In this document: positions 33,273-41,195 of the stretch, in pieces
Layout: every line of letters begins with the position of its first letter
How positions within the stretch are numbered: the stretch's first letter is position 1
Source: Flammeovirgaceae bacterium UBA5585
GTDB taxonomy: Bacteria > Bacteroidota > Bacteroidia > Cytophagales > Cyclobacteriaceae
Length of the DNA stretch: 64,000 nt
NCBI GenBank assembly: GCA_002425185.1
Contig: DILT01000008.1
Location: 124,001-188,000 of the forward strand
Reading direction: 5' to 3'
The notes under the pieces: model-generated
The model's database searches: none
Told to the model about the DNA's origin: nothing
What the model saw: the letters and a program-made list of their open reading frames with translations, nothing else
Made by a program: the position numbers and the translations under genes

Positions 33273-34751
33273 CTACACACCCAATATCAACCGTCCCGGA
33301 TCTTCCAACATTTCCTTAACGCGTACCAGGAAACTCACTGATTCCCGTCCATCAATAATGCGATGATCGTAGGACAGTGCCACGTACATAACGGGTGTAA
33401 CTACAACTTGTCCGTTTTTCACAACGGCACGCTCCACAATATTATGCATACCCAGAATAGCTGATTGTGGCGGGTTTATGATAGGTGTTGATAACATGGA
33501 ACCGAACACACCACCATTGGTAATGGAGAACGTTCCTCCGGTCATCTCTTCGATTGAAAGTTTCCCATCGCGACCACGGGCAGCCAATCTTCCGATTTCC
33601 ATTTCTATCTGATCGAATGAAAGTGATTCCGCGTTCCGGATTACCGGCACCACCAAACCGCGCGGAGTAGACACGGCAATGGATATATCGCAATAATCAT
33701 TAAACACAATTTCATCGCCATCAATTTGAGCGTTCACAGAAGGCCATTCCTTCAACGCTTGACAAACAGCTTTTGTGAAAAATGACATGAAGCCAAGACC
33801 AACCCCGTATTTTTCCTTGAACTTATCCTTGTATTTGGCGCGCATGTCCATAATCGGTTTCATGTCAACCTCATTGAAGGTAGTGAGCATGGCCGTTTCA
33901 TTCTTTACGGCAACGAGTCTGCGGGCAATAGTCTTACGTAAGGATGTCATCTTCTCCCTACGCTGATTTCTTGAAACGCCACCTGAAATCACAGGGGGGC
34001 CTGAAGCAACTTGTTTTGCAGGTTCAGTTTTGGCAGTGGGTTGTGCTTTTGCGGCATCTTCTTTGGTTATTCTTCCACCTACACCGGAGCCTTGTACTTG
34101 AGCAGCAGGAATCCCCTTCTCCTCTAAAATTTTAGCAGCAGCGGGTGAAGGGTGACCAGCCGCATACGACTTATCACCGGCAGCAACAGATGCTGCTTCT
34201 GCAGGTTTTGCAGCGGCTTGTTCACCGGCAGGTGCTCCCTCCATCACTTCAATTTTACAAATCAGCCCGCCAATAGGCAGTGTTTCCTTTTCCTTAGCAA
34301 CAATGCGTAAAATACCGTTAGCTTCTGCAGGTAATTCAAAAGTTGCTTTGTCCGATTCCACCTCAGCAATAACTTCATCGAGCTTAACAAAATCACCCTC
34401 CTTTTTTAGCCATGTGGAAATAGTGACTTCGGTGATAGACTCGCCAACGGCAGGCACTTTCATTTCTTTTACAGCACCTGTAGCCTTTGGTGCGGCTGCA
34501 GATGACGCGCTGGCGGACGCAGCTTTAGCCGCTGGCTTCGCAGCACTTGCCCCGGCCGATTCCTCAATCTCACAAATCAATTCACCGATGGGCACCGCGT
34601 CTCCTACTTGTTTTTTAATGCGCAGAATACCCGAAGCCGGAGCTGTTAATTCGTCCATTTGCACAGCATCGCCATCTTTTTTGATCCAGTTGGCAACTGT
34701 TACTTCGGTAATGGACTCGCCAACGGTGGGTACTTTTACTTGTATAGCCAT
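33273..34751 (-). CDS. sucB: 2-oxoglutarate dehydrogenase E2, dihydrolipoyl succinyltransferase
   Basis: 492 residues. Transfers succinyl from lipoyl to CoA. Two lipoyl domains: residues 1-64 and 94-169. The second is intact, with 'EVESDKATFELPA' and lipoyl Lys134. The first lacks 13 residues at that position (Glu34 joins Leu35) and so has no lysine-bearing hairpin. An Ala/Pro-rich linker, a peripheral-subunit-binding domain (about 199-236, 'HPSPAAAKILEEKGIPAAQV') and the catalytic domain follow, with 'YDHRIIDGRESVSFLV' (His463, Asp467) near the end. Between sucA (39 nt upstream) and lpdA. See findings for the first-domain deletion. Confidence 0.96.
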   Translation of the reverse strand: MAIQVKVPTVGESITEVTVANWIKKDGDAVQMDELTAPASGILRIKKQVGDAVPIGELICEIEESAGASAAKPAAKAASASASSAAAPKATGAVKEMKVPAVGESITEVTISTWLKKEGDFVKLDEVIAEVESDKATFELPAEANGILRIVAKEKETLPIGGLICKIEVMEGAPAGEQAAAKPAEAASVAAGDKSYAAGHPSPAAAKILEEKGIPAAQVQGSGVGGRITKEDAAKAQPTAKTEPAKQVASGPPVISGGVSRNQRREKMTSLRKTIARRLVAVKNETAMLTTFNEVDMKPIMDMRAKYKDKFKEKYGVGLGFMSFFTKAVCQALKEWPSVNAQIDGDEIVFNDYCDISIAVSTPRGLVVPVIRNAESLSFDQIEMEIGRLAARGRDGKLSIEEMTGGTFSITNGGVFGSMLSTPIINPPQSAILGMHNIVERAVVKNGQVVVTPVMYVALSYDHRIIDGRESVSFLVRVKEMLEDPGRLILGV

Positions 34752-34790
34752 GATTTGATTTTAGATTTTGTAGTAGGGTTTTTTAAAATA

Positions 34791-37517
34791 TTAGATTTCG
34801 AAAGCAAGGCTTATGATTTTTTCCTGCTCAGCTTTGTGAACTTTAGAGTATCCCGTTGCCGGTGATGCACTTGATTTGCGGGCAACCAGTTTCAGATCAA
34901 TCTCCGGCATGAACCGTTGCATATACGCCCGGTATCCCATGTTGTGAGGTTCCTCCTGTGCCCATATCAATTCAGAATTTTTATATTTTTTCAAAACATT
35001 GTCTAATTGTTTTTTCGGGAAAGGATAAAGTTGCTCCAGGCGAATCAATGCCGTGTTCTTTATTTTCTTCTTTTGCTGGTACTCCTGCAAATCGAAAAAT
35101 ATTTTACCTGTGCAAAGCACTACACGCTTAACATCTTTGGCATTCGCATTTGGATCATCCAGCACCTCCGCAAACGTTCCGGAAGTAAATTCCTTAACAG
35201 GTGAAATAACCCCCGGGTGACGCAAGAGCGATTTCGGAGAAAATACTACACAGGGTTTACGAAACTCCCATTTAACCTGACGTCTCAATAAATGAAAATA
35301 ATTGGAGGCCGAAGTCATATTGGCCACCACCATGTTAAGCTCAGCCGCTTGTTGTAAAAAGCGCTCAGGCTTAGCGCTGGAGTGTTCCGGCCCCTGCCCC
35401 TCATAGCCGTGAGGAAGTAGTAATACAAGCCCGTTCTGTCGCTGCCATTTTGACTCAGCACTGGTAATGAATTGGTCTATTATTACCTGCGCTCCGTTTA
35501 CAAAATCACCGAACTGGGCCTCCCATAGAACCAATGCGTGCGGAGTGGCCATGGCATAACCGTATTCAAAACCCATTACACCAAACTCAGAGAGAAGCGA
35601 ATTATACATGTGTAATTTTGCCTGTCCCTCGCCAAGGTTATTGAGCCCACAATAGGACTGATTGGTGTTTACATCCCAGAAATAAGCATGGCGGTGTGAG
35701 AAGGTTCCGCGCTTAACGTCTTGTCCGGACATGCGCACAATACATTTTTCAGCCAGCAACGAACCGAAGGCAAGTAATTCGGCCTCGGCCCACCCCAGTT
35801 GCTTCTCATCAAAAAATGCTGCCTTCCGGTCTTTTAATAATTTTTCAATTTGCTTGATCGGTTTAAAACCATCGGGTATAGTAGTTAAAGCTTTTCCTAC
35901 CTGCTCGACCAGTTTCTGAGGAATTGATGTGTCCGGAGACTGGTCGAAATCTTCATTCACAGCCTTTCGCATGGATGCCCACTCCTCTTCGCTCTCTTGG
36001 AATTTATACGGAAGTGGTTTTTGTTTTACTTCGTTAAGCCTGTCTTGCAATTGGTTGCGAAAGTTCTTGTCCATCTCTTCGGCCATTGCAGCACCGTCAA
36101 CCCCGCTGTTGATGAGTTTCTTAACATACACTTCGCGTGGATTGGGGTGCTTGGCTATGATGTTATAAAGTTTGGGCTGAGTGAATTTGGGTTCATCACT
36201 TTCGTTGTGTCCGTGCCTGCGGTAACACAACAAATCAATAAAAATATCCTTGCCGAATTTCTGTCTGTATTCTACCGCGAGGTTCGATGCAAACGTTACG
36301 GCTTCCGCATCATCACCATTCACATGCAATACGGGGGCATCGATGATCTTGGAAACATCGGTACAGTAAATGGAGGTGCGCGCATCGTCATAGTCGGTAG
36401 TAAAGCCTACCTGATTATTAATCACAAAGTGAACGGTGCCTCCGGTGGTGTAGCCAGGCAAACCAGACATCTGTGCAACTTCATATACAATACCCTGACC
36501 AGCCACCGCAGCATCACCGTGAATCAGAATCGCCATGGCTTTTTTCAAGTCGCCACCAAACTCATCATCAATCTGACCACGTGTATAACCAACAACCAAC
36601 GGGTTAACCGCTTCGAGGTGCGAAGGATTAGGGGTAAGTTTTACATATATTTTTTTCCCTGACGGGGTGTCAATACGGCTGGCGTACCCGAGGTGATACT
36701 TCACATCACCATCGCCCATGGTAGCATCCGGGTTTACGCTGCCTTCAAATTCTGTAAAAATTTGTTCGTAGGTTTTTCCCAATATATTGGATAACACATT
36801 CAACCGACCGCGATGCGCCATACCAATAACAACTTCCTTAACATCCAACTCGGCAGCCTTATTGATAATGGCCTGCAATGCAGGAATTGTATTCTCCCCT
36901 CCTTCCAGCGAAAAGCGTTTCTGACCTAAAAATTTCGTATGAAGAAAATTCTCGAATACCACCGCTTCATTCAACTTACTTAAAATTCGTTTCTTCTCTT
37001 CCAGGCTTGGATTATGATTGAAATATTCATTCTCGCATTTATTAAAAAACCACTGGCGGATATCATCATTGCGGATATAGTTGTATTCAAATCCAATTGG
37101 CCCTAAATACACCATCTTGAGTTTTTCTACAATGTTTCGTAGTGAAGTGCGGTTCATGCCGATTTCACTCGCCACATCAAATTCTACATCCAAGTCAGTA
37201 TCTGACAAGCCAAAAAATTTCAAGTCGAAATGAACATTGTGATTCCTTCGCTCCCGAACAGGGTTGGTTTTTGAGGCCAGGTGTCCGAAAGAGCGGTATG
37301 CAAAGATCAGGTTACGCACCTGCGTTTCTTTTATCGCGTGCGTGTCGGCTACACCAGTGCCTGCGCCATTCTCACCATACCGCTGTTGGGAGAATTCATA
37401 CCCTTCAAAAAATTTCTGCCAGGTTGCGTCAACGCTGGAGGGGTCAGTTTTGTAATTTTGATAGAGCTGATCGAGGTAGCCCACATCGGCATTGGAGAGG
37501 TAGGAGTATTTATCCAT
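34791..37517 (-). CDS. sucA: 2-oxoglutarate dehydrogenase E1
   Basis: 908 residues. A thiamine-diphosphate enzyme that decarboxylates 2-oxoglutarate in the TCA cycle and transfers the succinyl group to E2 lipoyl groups. The N-terminal E2-binding segment is 'SYLSNADVGYLDQLYQNYKTDPSSVD'. It contains 'FSLEGGENTIPALQAIINKA', 'GMAHRGRLNVLSNILGK' and, for the cofactor, 'IHGDAAVAGQGIVYE' and the 'VNGDDAEAV' region. The transketolase-like C-terminal half has 'HGYEGQGPEHSSAKPERFLQ' and 'WAQEEPHNMGYRAYMQRFM'. First gene of sucA-sucB-lpdA. Divergent from rpsP across a 199-nt gap. Confidence 0.97.
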   Translation of the reverse strand: MDKYSYLSNADVGYLDQLYQNYKTDPSSVDATWQKFFEGYEFSQQRYGENGAGTGVADTHAIKETQVRNLIFAYRSFGHLASKTNPVRERRNHNVHFDLKFFGLSDTDLDVEFDVASEIGMNRTSLRNIVEKLKMVYLGPIGFEYNYIRNDDIRQWFFNKCENEYFNHNPSLEEKKRILSKLNEAVVFENFLHTKFLGQKRFSLEGGENTIPALQAIINKAAELDVKEVVIGMAHRGRLNVLSNILGKTYEQIFTEFEGSVNPDATMGDGDVKYHLGYASRIDTPSGKKIYVKLTPNPSHLEAVNPLVVGYTRGQIDDEFGGDLKKAMAILIHGDAAVAGQGIVYEVAQMSGLPGYTTGGTVHFVINNQVGFTTDYDDARTSIYCTDVSKIIDAPVLHVNGDDAEAVTFASNLAVEYRQKFGKDIFIDLLCYRRHGHNESDEPKFTQPKLYNIIAKHPNPREVYVKKLINSGVDGAAMAEEMDKNFRNQLQDRLNEVKQKPLPYKFQESEEEWASMRKAVNEDFDQSPDTSIPQKLVEQVGKALTTIPDGFKPIKQIEKLLKDRKAAFFDEKQLGWAEAELLAFGSLLAEKCIVRMSGQDVKRGTFSHRHAYFWDVNTNQSYCGLNNLGEGQAKLHMYNSLLSEFGVMGFEYGYAMATPHALVLWEAQFGDFVNGAQVIIDQFITSAESKWQRQNGLVLLLPHGYEGQGPEHSSAKPERFLQQAAELNMVVANMTSASNYFHLLRRQVKWEFRKPCVVFSPKSLLRHPGVISPVKEFTSGTFAEVLDDPNANAKDVKRVVLCTGKIFFDLQEYQQKKKIKNTALIRLEQLYPFPKKQLDNVLKKYKNSELIWAQEEPHNMGYRAYMQRFMPEIDLKLVARKSSASPATGYSKVHKAEQEKIISLAFEI

Positions 37518-37638
37518 GGTTCAAAAAGTGATGAGAAATCAAATGTATTGAACCGGATCAGGATTAAAAAACTGAATACTCGATTACACAATTATTTGTT
37601 TTATTAATGCTTGTCAGGTTTCTTTCAAACAGAGGATT

Positions 37639-37668
37639 GGCGGGACTTCAAAAAAACCTATATTTGCA
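37639..37668 (+). promoter_or_regulatory. Bacteroidota-type promoter for the rpsP operon
   Basis: TTG at 37639-37641, a 19-nt spacer, then TATATTTG at 37661-37668, followed by CAGCCC. It matches the phylum consensus and lies 48 nt before the rpsP ATG. Confidence 0.5.
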
Positions 37669-37716
37669 GCCCAAATATTTAAAAAGGACGAGTTCCAACA
37701 ATTAAACTGAAAGAAA

Positions 37717-38250
37717 ATGGCAGTTAAAATCAGATTGGCCCGCAGAGGCCGCAAAAAGCTGGCGAAATACGATGTAGTTATCGCTGACGCCAGGGCACCA
37801 CGTGATGGTCGCTTTATTGAAAAGATTGGTACGTATAACCCGTTAACGGTTCCGGCCAGCATTGAATTAGACGAAGAAAAGGCCTTCCAATGGCTAATGA
37901 ATGGTGCACAACCTACCGACACGGTAAAAGCAATGCTTTCTTACCGTGGCATAATGTTGCGCAAACACCTTCAAATTGGCGTGATTAAAGGCGCCATTTC
38001 ACAAGATGATGCCGACCGCAAACTAAATGATTGGAAGCAATCAAAAGAAGCCAAAATCAAAGGCAGAATTGACACCCTTGCTGGCGACAAACAGGCAAAA
38101 GCCAAAGCGCGCAAGGAAGCTGAAGCTAAGATTAAAGAAGCCCGCGCTGAAGCTATTCGCAAAAAGGCAGAAGTTGTTACTGCGCCTGCAGCTGAAGAAG
38201 CACCAACTGAGGCTCCGGCAGCTGAACCTACTTCAGAAGCACAAGCTTAA
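37717..38250 (+). CDS. rpsP: 30S ribosomal protein S16, C-terminally extended
   Basis: 177 residues. The first 85 or so are canonical S16 ('AVKIRLARRGRKKLAKYDVV', 'RDGRFIEKIGTYNPL', 'ALQWLMNGAQPTDTVK'-type region). The remaining 90 form an Ala/Lys/Glu-rich helical tail ending in an Ala/Pro/Glu segment. E. coli S16 has 82 residues; tailed forms are usual in Bacteroidota. Head of the conserved rpsP-rimM-trmD-rplS cluster. Confidence 0.97.
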   Translation: MAVKIRLARRGRKKLAKYDVVIADARAPRDGRFIEKIGTYNPLTVPASIELDEEKAFQWLMNGAQPTDTVKAMLSYRGIMLRKHLQIGVIKGAISQDDADRKLNDWKQSKEAKIKGRIDTLAGDKQAKAKARKEAEAKIKEARAEAIRKKAEVVTAPAAEEAPTEAPAAEPTSEAQA

Positions 38251-38275
38251 TTCGCTTAGACCTAATATTGAAATC

Positions 38276-38310
38276 ATGCCAGTGCTTTACAGCATTGGCA
38301 TTTTTATTTT
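38276..38310 (+). terminator. hairpin with T-run inside the rpsP-rimM gap
   Basis: A 10-bp stem with one G-T pair (38276-38285 with 38292-38301), 6-nt loop, then TTTTATTTT. It lies between rpsP and rimM, so it probably acts as a partial terminator that lowers rimM-trmD expression relative to S16. Confidence 0.6.
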
Positions 38311-38324
38311 TGAAAATTATTCAA

Positions 38325-38840
38325 ATGAAAAAGGAAGACTGTTATAAAGCGGGCTTTATCATGAAACCCCATGGACTAAAGGGTGGGGTAACTATTTCGC
38401 TTGATCCGGATTCGCCAGCCGAGTGGGAATCTCTCTCATCCATGCTGGTTGAACATGAGAATACACTGGTACCCTATTTTATAGAAAATATATCCGTTAA
38501 TATTGACAAGGCCTTTGTAAAATTTGAAGATGTTTCGACACCCGAAGAAGCTGCGAAACTAAAAAACCACTCCATCTATTTGTTAAAAACCACCCGACCA
38601 AAATTAAAGGTTGACGACTTTTATGATGATGAAATCATTGGCTTTCAGGTGAGTGATCAAGCGTTAGGTCTACTGGGTACGGTAAAAACGCTGGAGCGAG
38701 CAGGTATTAACCGGTTTATAATTCTGGACTATGAACAAAAAGAAGTGATGATACCAGCGCACCAGCCGTTGGTGAAATCGATAAACCGATCAAAAAAAAT
38801 AATCAGCGTTAACCTTCCGGATGGTTTTTTGGATATTTGA
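38325..38840 (+). CDS. rimM: 16S rRNA processing protein RimM
   Basis: 171 residues from ATG 38325; the longer open frame runs back through the hairpin. It binds S19 and assists 30S head maturation. The N-terminal RimM barrel has 'KAGFIMKPHGLKGGVTISL', and the C-terminal PRC-like barrel has 'DEIIGFQVSDQALGLLGTVKTLERAGINRFIIL' (residue region 100-130) and 'VMIPAHQPLVKSINRSKKII'. The stop is 2 nt before trmD, so the two are tightly coupled. Confidence 0.95.
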   Translation: MKKEDCYKAGFIMKPHGLKGGVTISLDPDSPAEWESLSSMLVEHENTLVPYFIENISVNIDKAFVKFEDVSTPEEAAKLKNHSIYLLKTTRPKLKVDDFYDDEIIGFQVSDQALGLLGTVKTLERAGINRFIILDYEQKEVMIPAHQPLVKSINRSKKIISVNLPDGFLDI

Positions 38841-38842
38841 CC

Positions 38843-39517
38843 ATGCACATCTCCATCATAACCTGTCTCCCGCGTTTACTTGAAAGTCCATTCAATGATT
38901 CTATTTTAAAACGTGCTCAAACCAAAGGGTTAGTTAGTGTCAACATTATCGATTTGCGGGAATATGCAACGGGCAAACACAAACCCGTTGATGATTACGC
39001 CTTTGGCGGAGGGGCCGGAATGGTTCTCATGATTGAACCTATCGATAAGTGCATTACTGATTTAAAATCAAAACGACACTACGATGAAATAATTTACATG
39101 AGTCCGGATGGCGAGTTGTTCACGCAATCCATAGCGAATGAACTTAGCCTGAAGAAAAACCTTATTCTGCTCTGTGGGCATTATAAAGGCGTTGATGAGC
39201 GCGTGCGCGAGCATTTGGTCACCCGCGAAATCAGTATCGGAGATTATGTGTTATCGGGAGGAGAACTGGCTGCTGCAGTGGTGGCCGATGCCGTAATCCG
39301 CCTCATTCCCGGAGTACTGTCTGATGAAACCTCAGCGCTGAGTGATTCCTTTCAGGACGGCCTCATTGCCCCACCTGTTTACACACGGCCTGCCGAATAT
39401 AAGGGCTGGAAAGTGCCTGATATCCTGCTTTCCGGGCATCAGGCACGCATTGAGGAGTGGAAACATGAGCAGTCTCTGGACAGAACGCGTAAAAGGCGCC
39501 CAAATCTGCTTAAATAG
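38843..39517 (+). CDS. trmD: tRNA (guanine-37-N1)-methyltransferase
   Basis: 224 residues from ATG 38843 (a TTG 6 nt earlier overlaps rimM). Methylates G37 of tRNAs to prevent frameshifting. SPOUT-fold motifs: 'DDYAFGGGAGMVLMIEPI', 'LLCGHYKGVDERVREHLV', 'EISIGDYVLSGGELAAAVVADAVIRLIPGVL' (trefoil-knot AdoMet site), and the C-terminal 'YTRPAEYKGWKVPDILLSGHQARIEEWK' domain. All quoted regions lie in the expected order. Confidence 0.97.
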   Translation: MHISIITCLPRLLESPFNDSILKRAQTKGLVSVNIIDLREYATGKHKPVDDYAFGGGAGMVLMIEPIDKCITDLKSKRHYDEIIYMSPDGELFTQSIANELSLKKNLILLCGHYKGVDERVREHLVTREISIGDYVLSGGELAAAVVADAVIRLIPGVLSDETSALSDSFQDGLIAPPVYTRPAEYKGWKVPDILLSGHQARIEEWKHEQSLDRTRKRRPNLLK

Positions 39518-39583
39518 CCTGAAATAAAGCCTATTGCATCAAAAACATTCTCGTCCGTACTTCTAAAATCCCGATTCTTTCCC

Positions 39584-39591
39584 TACATTTG
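39584..39591 (+). promoter_or_regulatory. candidate -7 box (TACATTTG) for rplS
   Basis: TACATTTG, followed by CAGTCC, lies 28 nt before the rplS ATG. No clear TTTG is present 19 nt upstream. The box and the next 20 nt closely match the region before rplU (see findings), which supports a functional role. Confidence 0.45.
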
Positions 39592-39619
39592 CAGTCCATT
39601 TTTGAAAAAACACGCTATT

Positions 39620-39973
39620 ATGGCCGATTTAATAAAAGTAGTTGAGCAGGAATACACTGCCGCCCGTGAAAAAATGCCTGATTTTAAGGCCGGTGATACC
39701 GTTAACGTTCACGTTAAAATTAAAGAAGGAAATAAGGAAAGGATCCAGCAATTTCAGGGTGTTGTTATCCAACGCAGAGGTTATGGAACCAATGGCGAGA
39801 CCTTTACTGTGCGTAAAGTTTCCAATGGCGTAGGTGTTGAGCGTATTTTCCCGATTACATCCCCCAGCATTGATAAAGTTGAGATATTGAAAGACGGTAA
39901 GGTTCGCAGGGCCAAGTTGTATTACATGAAAGGCCGTCAGGGCAAATCAGCCAGAATCAAAGAAAAGATCTGA
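39620..39973 (+). CDS. rplS: 50S ribosomal protein L19
   Basis: 117 residues from ATG 39620; the open frame begins six codons earlier at TTG 39602. L19 sits at the subunit interface. It shows 'PDFKAGDTVNVHVKIKEGNKERIQQFQGVVIQRRG', 'SNGVGVERIFPITSPSIDKVEI' and 'VRRAKLYYMKGRQGKSARI' in the family order. About 100 nt separate it from trmD, and a -7 box lies in that gap, so it is probably transcribed both from rpsP and on its own. Confidence 0.98.
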   Translation: MADLIKVVEQEYTAAREKMPDFKAGDTVNVHVKIKEGNKERIQQFQGVVIQRRGYGTNGETFTVRKVSNGVGVERIFPITSPSIDKVEILKDGKVRRAKLYYMKGRQGKSARIKEKI

Positions 39974-39989
39974 TTATACATCCTTTACA

Positions 39990-40024
39990 AAAGCCATCCG
40001 GTTCATTTCCGGGTGGCTTTTTTG
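39990..40024 (+). terminator. Rho-independent terminator after rplS
   Basis: A 12-bp stem with one G-T pair (39990-40001 with 40009-40020), loop TTCATTT, then T's. It closes the rpsP-rplS operon. Confidence 0.8.
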
Positions 40025-40072
40025 TTTTATGCCCGTGTGATTTACCGCATTAGCATACTTTTAAATAATTGA

Positions 40073-40080
40073 TAACTTTG
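40073..40080 (+). promoter_or_regulatory. candidate -7 box (TAACTTTG) for the aldolase gene
   Basis: TAACTTTG lies 19 nt before the aldolase ATG at 40100. The position 19 nt upstream reads TTAG, one mismatch from TTTG. Confidence 0.4.
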
Positions 40081-40099
40081 CTTCCCTACTTAAAATATT

Positions 40100-41182
40100 A
40101 TGGCAAAACAGGCTAAACAAAGCATTTCTAAGATCCTCGGCAAAGACGCAAAATTTCTCCTGGATCATAAGAGCAAAACCATTCCAACCAACCAAATACA
40201 TACCCCGGGACCCGATTTCGTGGACCGGGTATTTGCACAATCCAACAGAACGCCTCAGACACTGAGAAGTCTGCAAACATTGTTTGACCGGGGGCGTTTG
40301 GGTGGAACTGGTTTCCTTTCCATTCTTCCTATAGATCAAGGTATTGAACACAGTGCAGGGGCCTCGTTTGCCAAAAATCCTATCTATTTTGATCCGGAAA
40401 ATATTGTAAAGCTTGCTATTGAAGGCGGATGCAATGCAGTGGCTACCACCTATGGTGTACTGGCTATGATGTCGCGCTCATACGCCCACAAAATTCCGTT
40501 CATTGTAAAAATTAATCATAACGAGCTTCTCACCTATCCCAATAAACATGATCAAATCATGTTTGGAACAGTAGAAGAAGCCTGGAATCTGGGTGCGGTT
40601 GCGGTTGGTGCCACCATTTATTTTGGTTCTGATAATTCAACCCGTCAGATACAAGAAGTGGCTGCCGCTTTTGAGCGAGCCCATGAATTGGGTATGGCAA
40701 CTATTCTGTGGTGTTATATCCGTAACAATGCTTTTAAGCAAGGCGGAAAGGATTATCATGTGTCGGCAGACTTAACCGGGCAAGCCAACCATTTAGGTGT
40801 GACCATTCAGGCTGATATCATCAAACAAAAACTTGCTGAGAACAATGGCGGGTACAAAGCTTTGAATACTGGTGGCAGCAGCTATGGCAAACTTGATGAA
40901 CGTATTTATACCCACCTCACCTCTGATCACCCGATTGATCTTTGCCGTTACCAGGTAGCAAATTGCTATATGGGGCGTGCCGGGTTAATCAACTCAGGAG
41001 GCGAATCAAAAGGCGCCAGCGACCTGGCCGATGCTGTACGCACGGCTGTAATCAATAAGCGGGCCGGAGGTATGGGTTTAATTTCGGGAAGAAAAGCCTT
41101 CCAAAGGCCTATGAAAGAAGGTGTAGAAATCCTGAATGCCATTCAGGATGTTTATTTGGATGAGAGCATTGATTTGGCCTAA
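40100..41182 (+). CDS. class I fructose-bisphosphate aldolase (DhnA/FbaB type)
   Basis: 360 residues. It splits fructose-1,6-bisphosphate into DHAP and glyceraldehyde-3-phosphate by a Schiff-base lysine. The sequence carries 'LSILPIDQGIEHSAGASFA', 'NIVKLAIEGGCNAVATTYGVL', 'IPFIVKINHNELLTYPNK', 'NLGAVAVGATIYFGS' and 'AGLINSGGESKGASDLADAVRTAVINKRAGGMGLISGRKAF', marking the barrel in order. The C-terminal 'SGGES' and 'GLISGRKAF' segments bind the phosphates. The accD gene follows 13 nt downstream, so the two are probably co-transcribed, linking glycolysis and fatty-acid supply. Confidence 0.92.
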   Translation: MAKQAKQSISKILGKDAKFLLDHKSKTIPTNQIHTPGPDFVDRVFAQSNRTPQTLRSLQTLFDRGRLGGTGFLSILPIDQGIEHSAGASFAKNPIYFDPENIVKLAIEGGCNAVATTYGVLAMMSRSYAHKIPFIVKINHNELLTYPNKHDQIMFGTVEEAWNLGAVAVGATIYFGSDNSTRQIQEVAAAFERAHELGMATILWCYIRNNAFKQGGKDYHVSADLTGQANHLGVTIQADIIKQKLAENNGGYKALNTGGSSYGKLDERIYTHLTSDHPIDLCRYQVANCYMGRAGLINSGGESKGASDLADAVRTAVINKRAGGMGLISGRKAFQRPMKEGVEILNAIQDVYLDESIDLA

Positions 41183-41195
41183 CTGAAAGATAACC

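Noticed and set aside
34430..34560. Ala-rich stretch of sucB as a low-complexity frameshift artefact
   Set aside because: It is the normal flexible linker between lipoyl domains of E2 proteins and stays in frame.
35997..36662. 221-codon open frame on the plus strand
   Set aside because: Lies wholly antisense to conserved sucA, with low-complexity, unfamily-like product; an antisense shadow.
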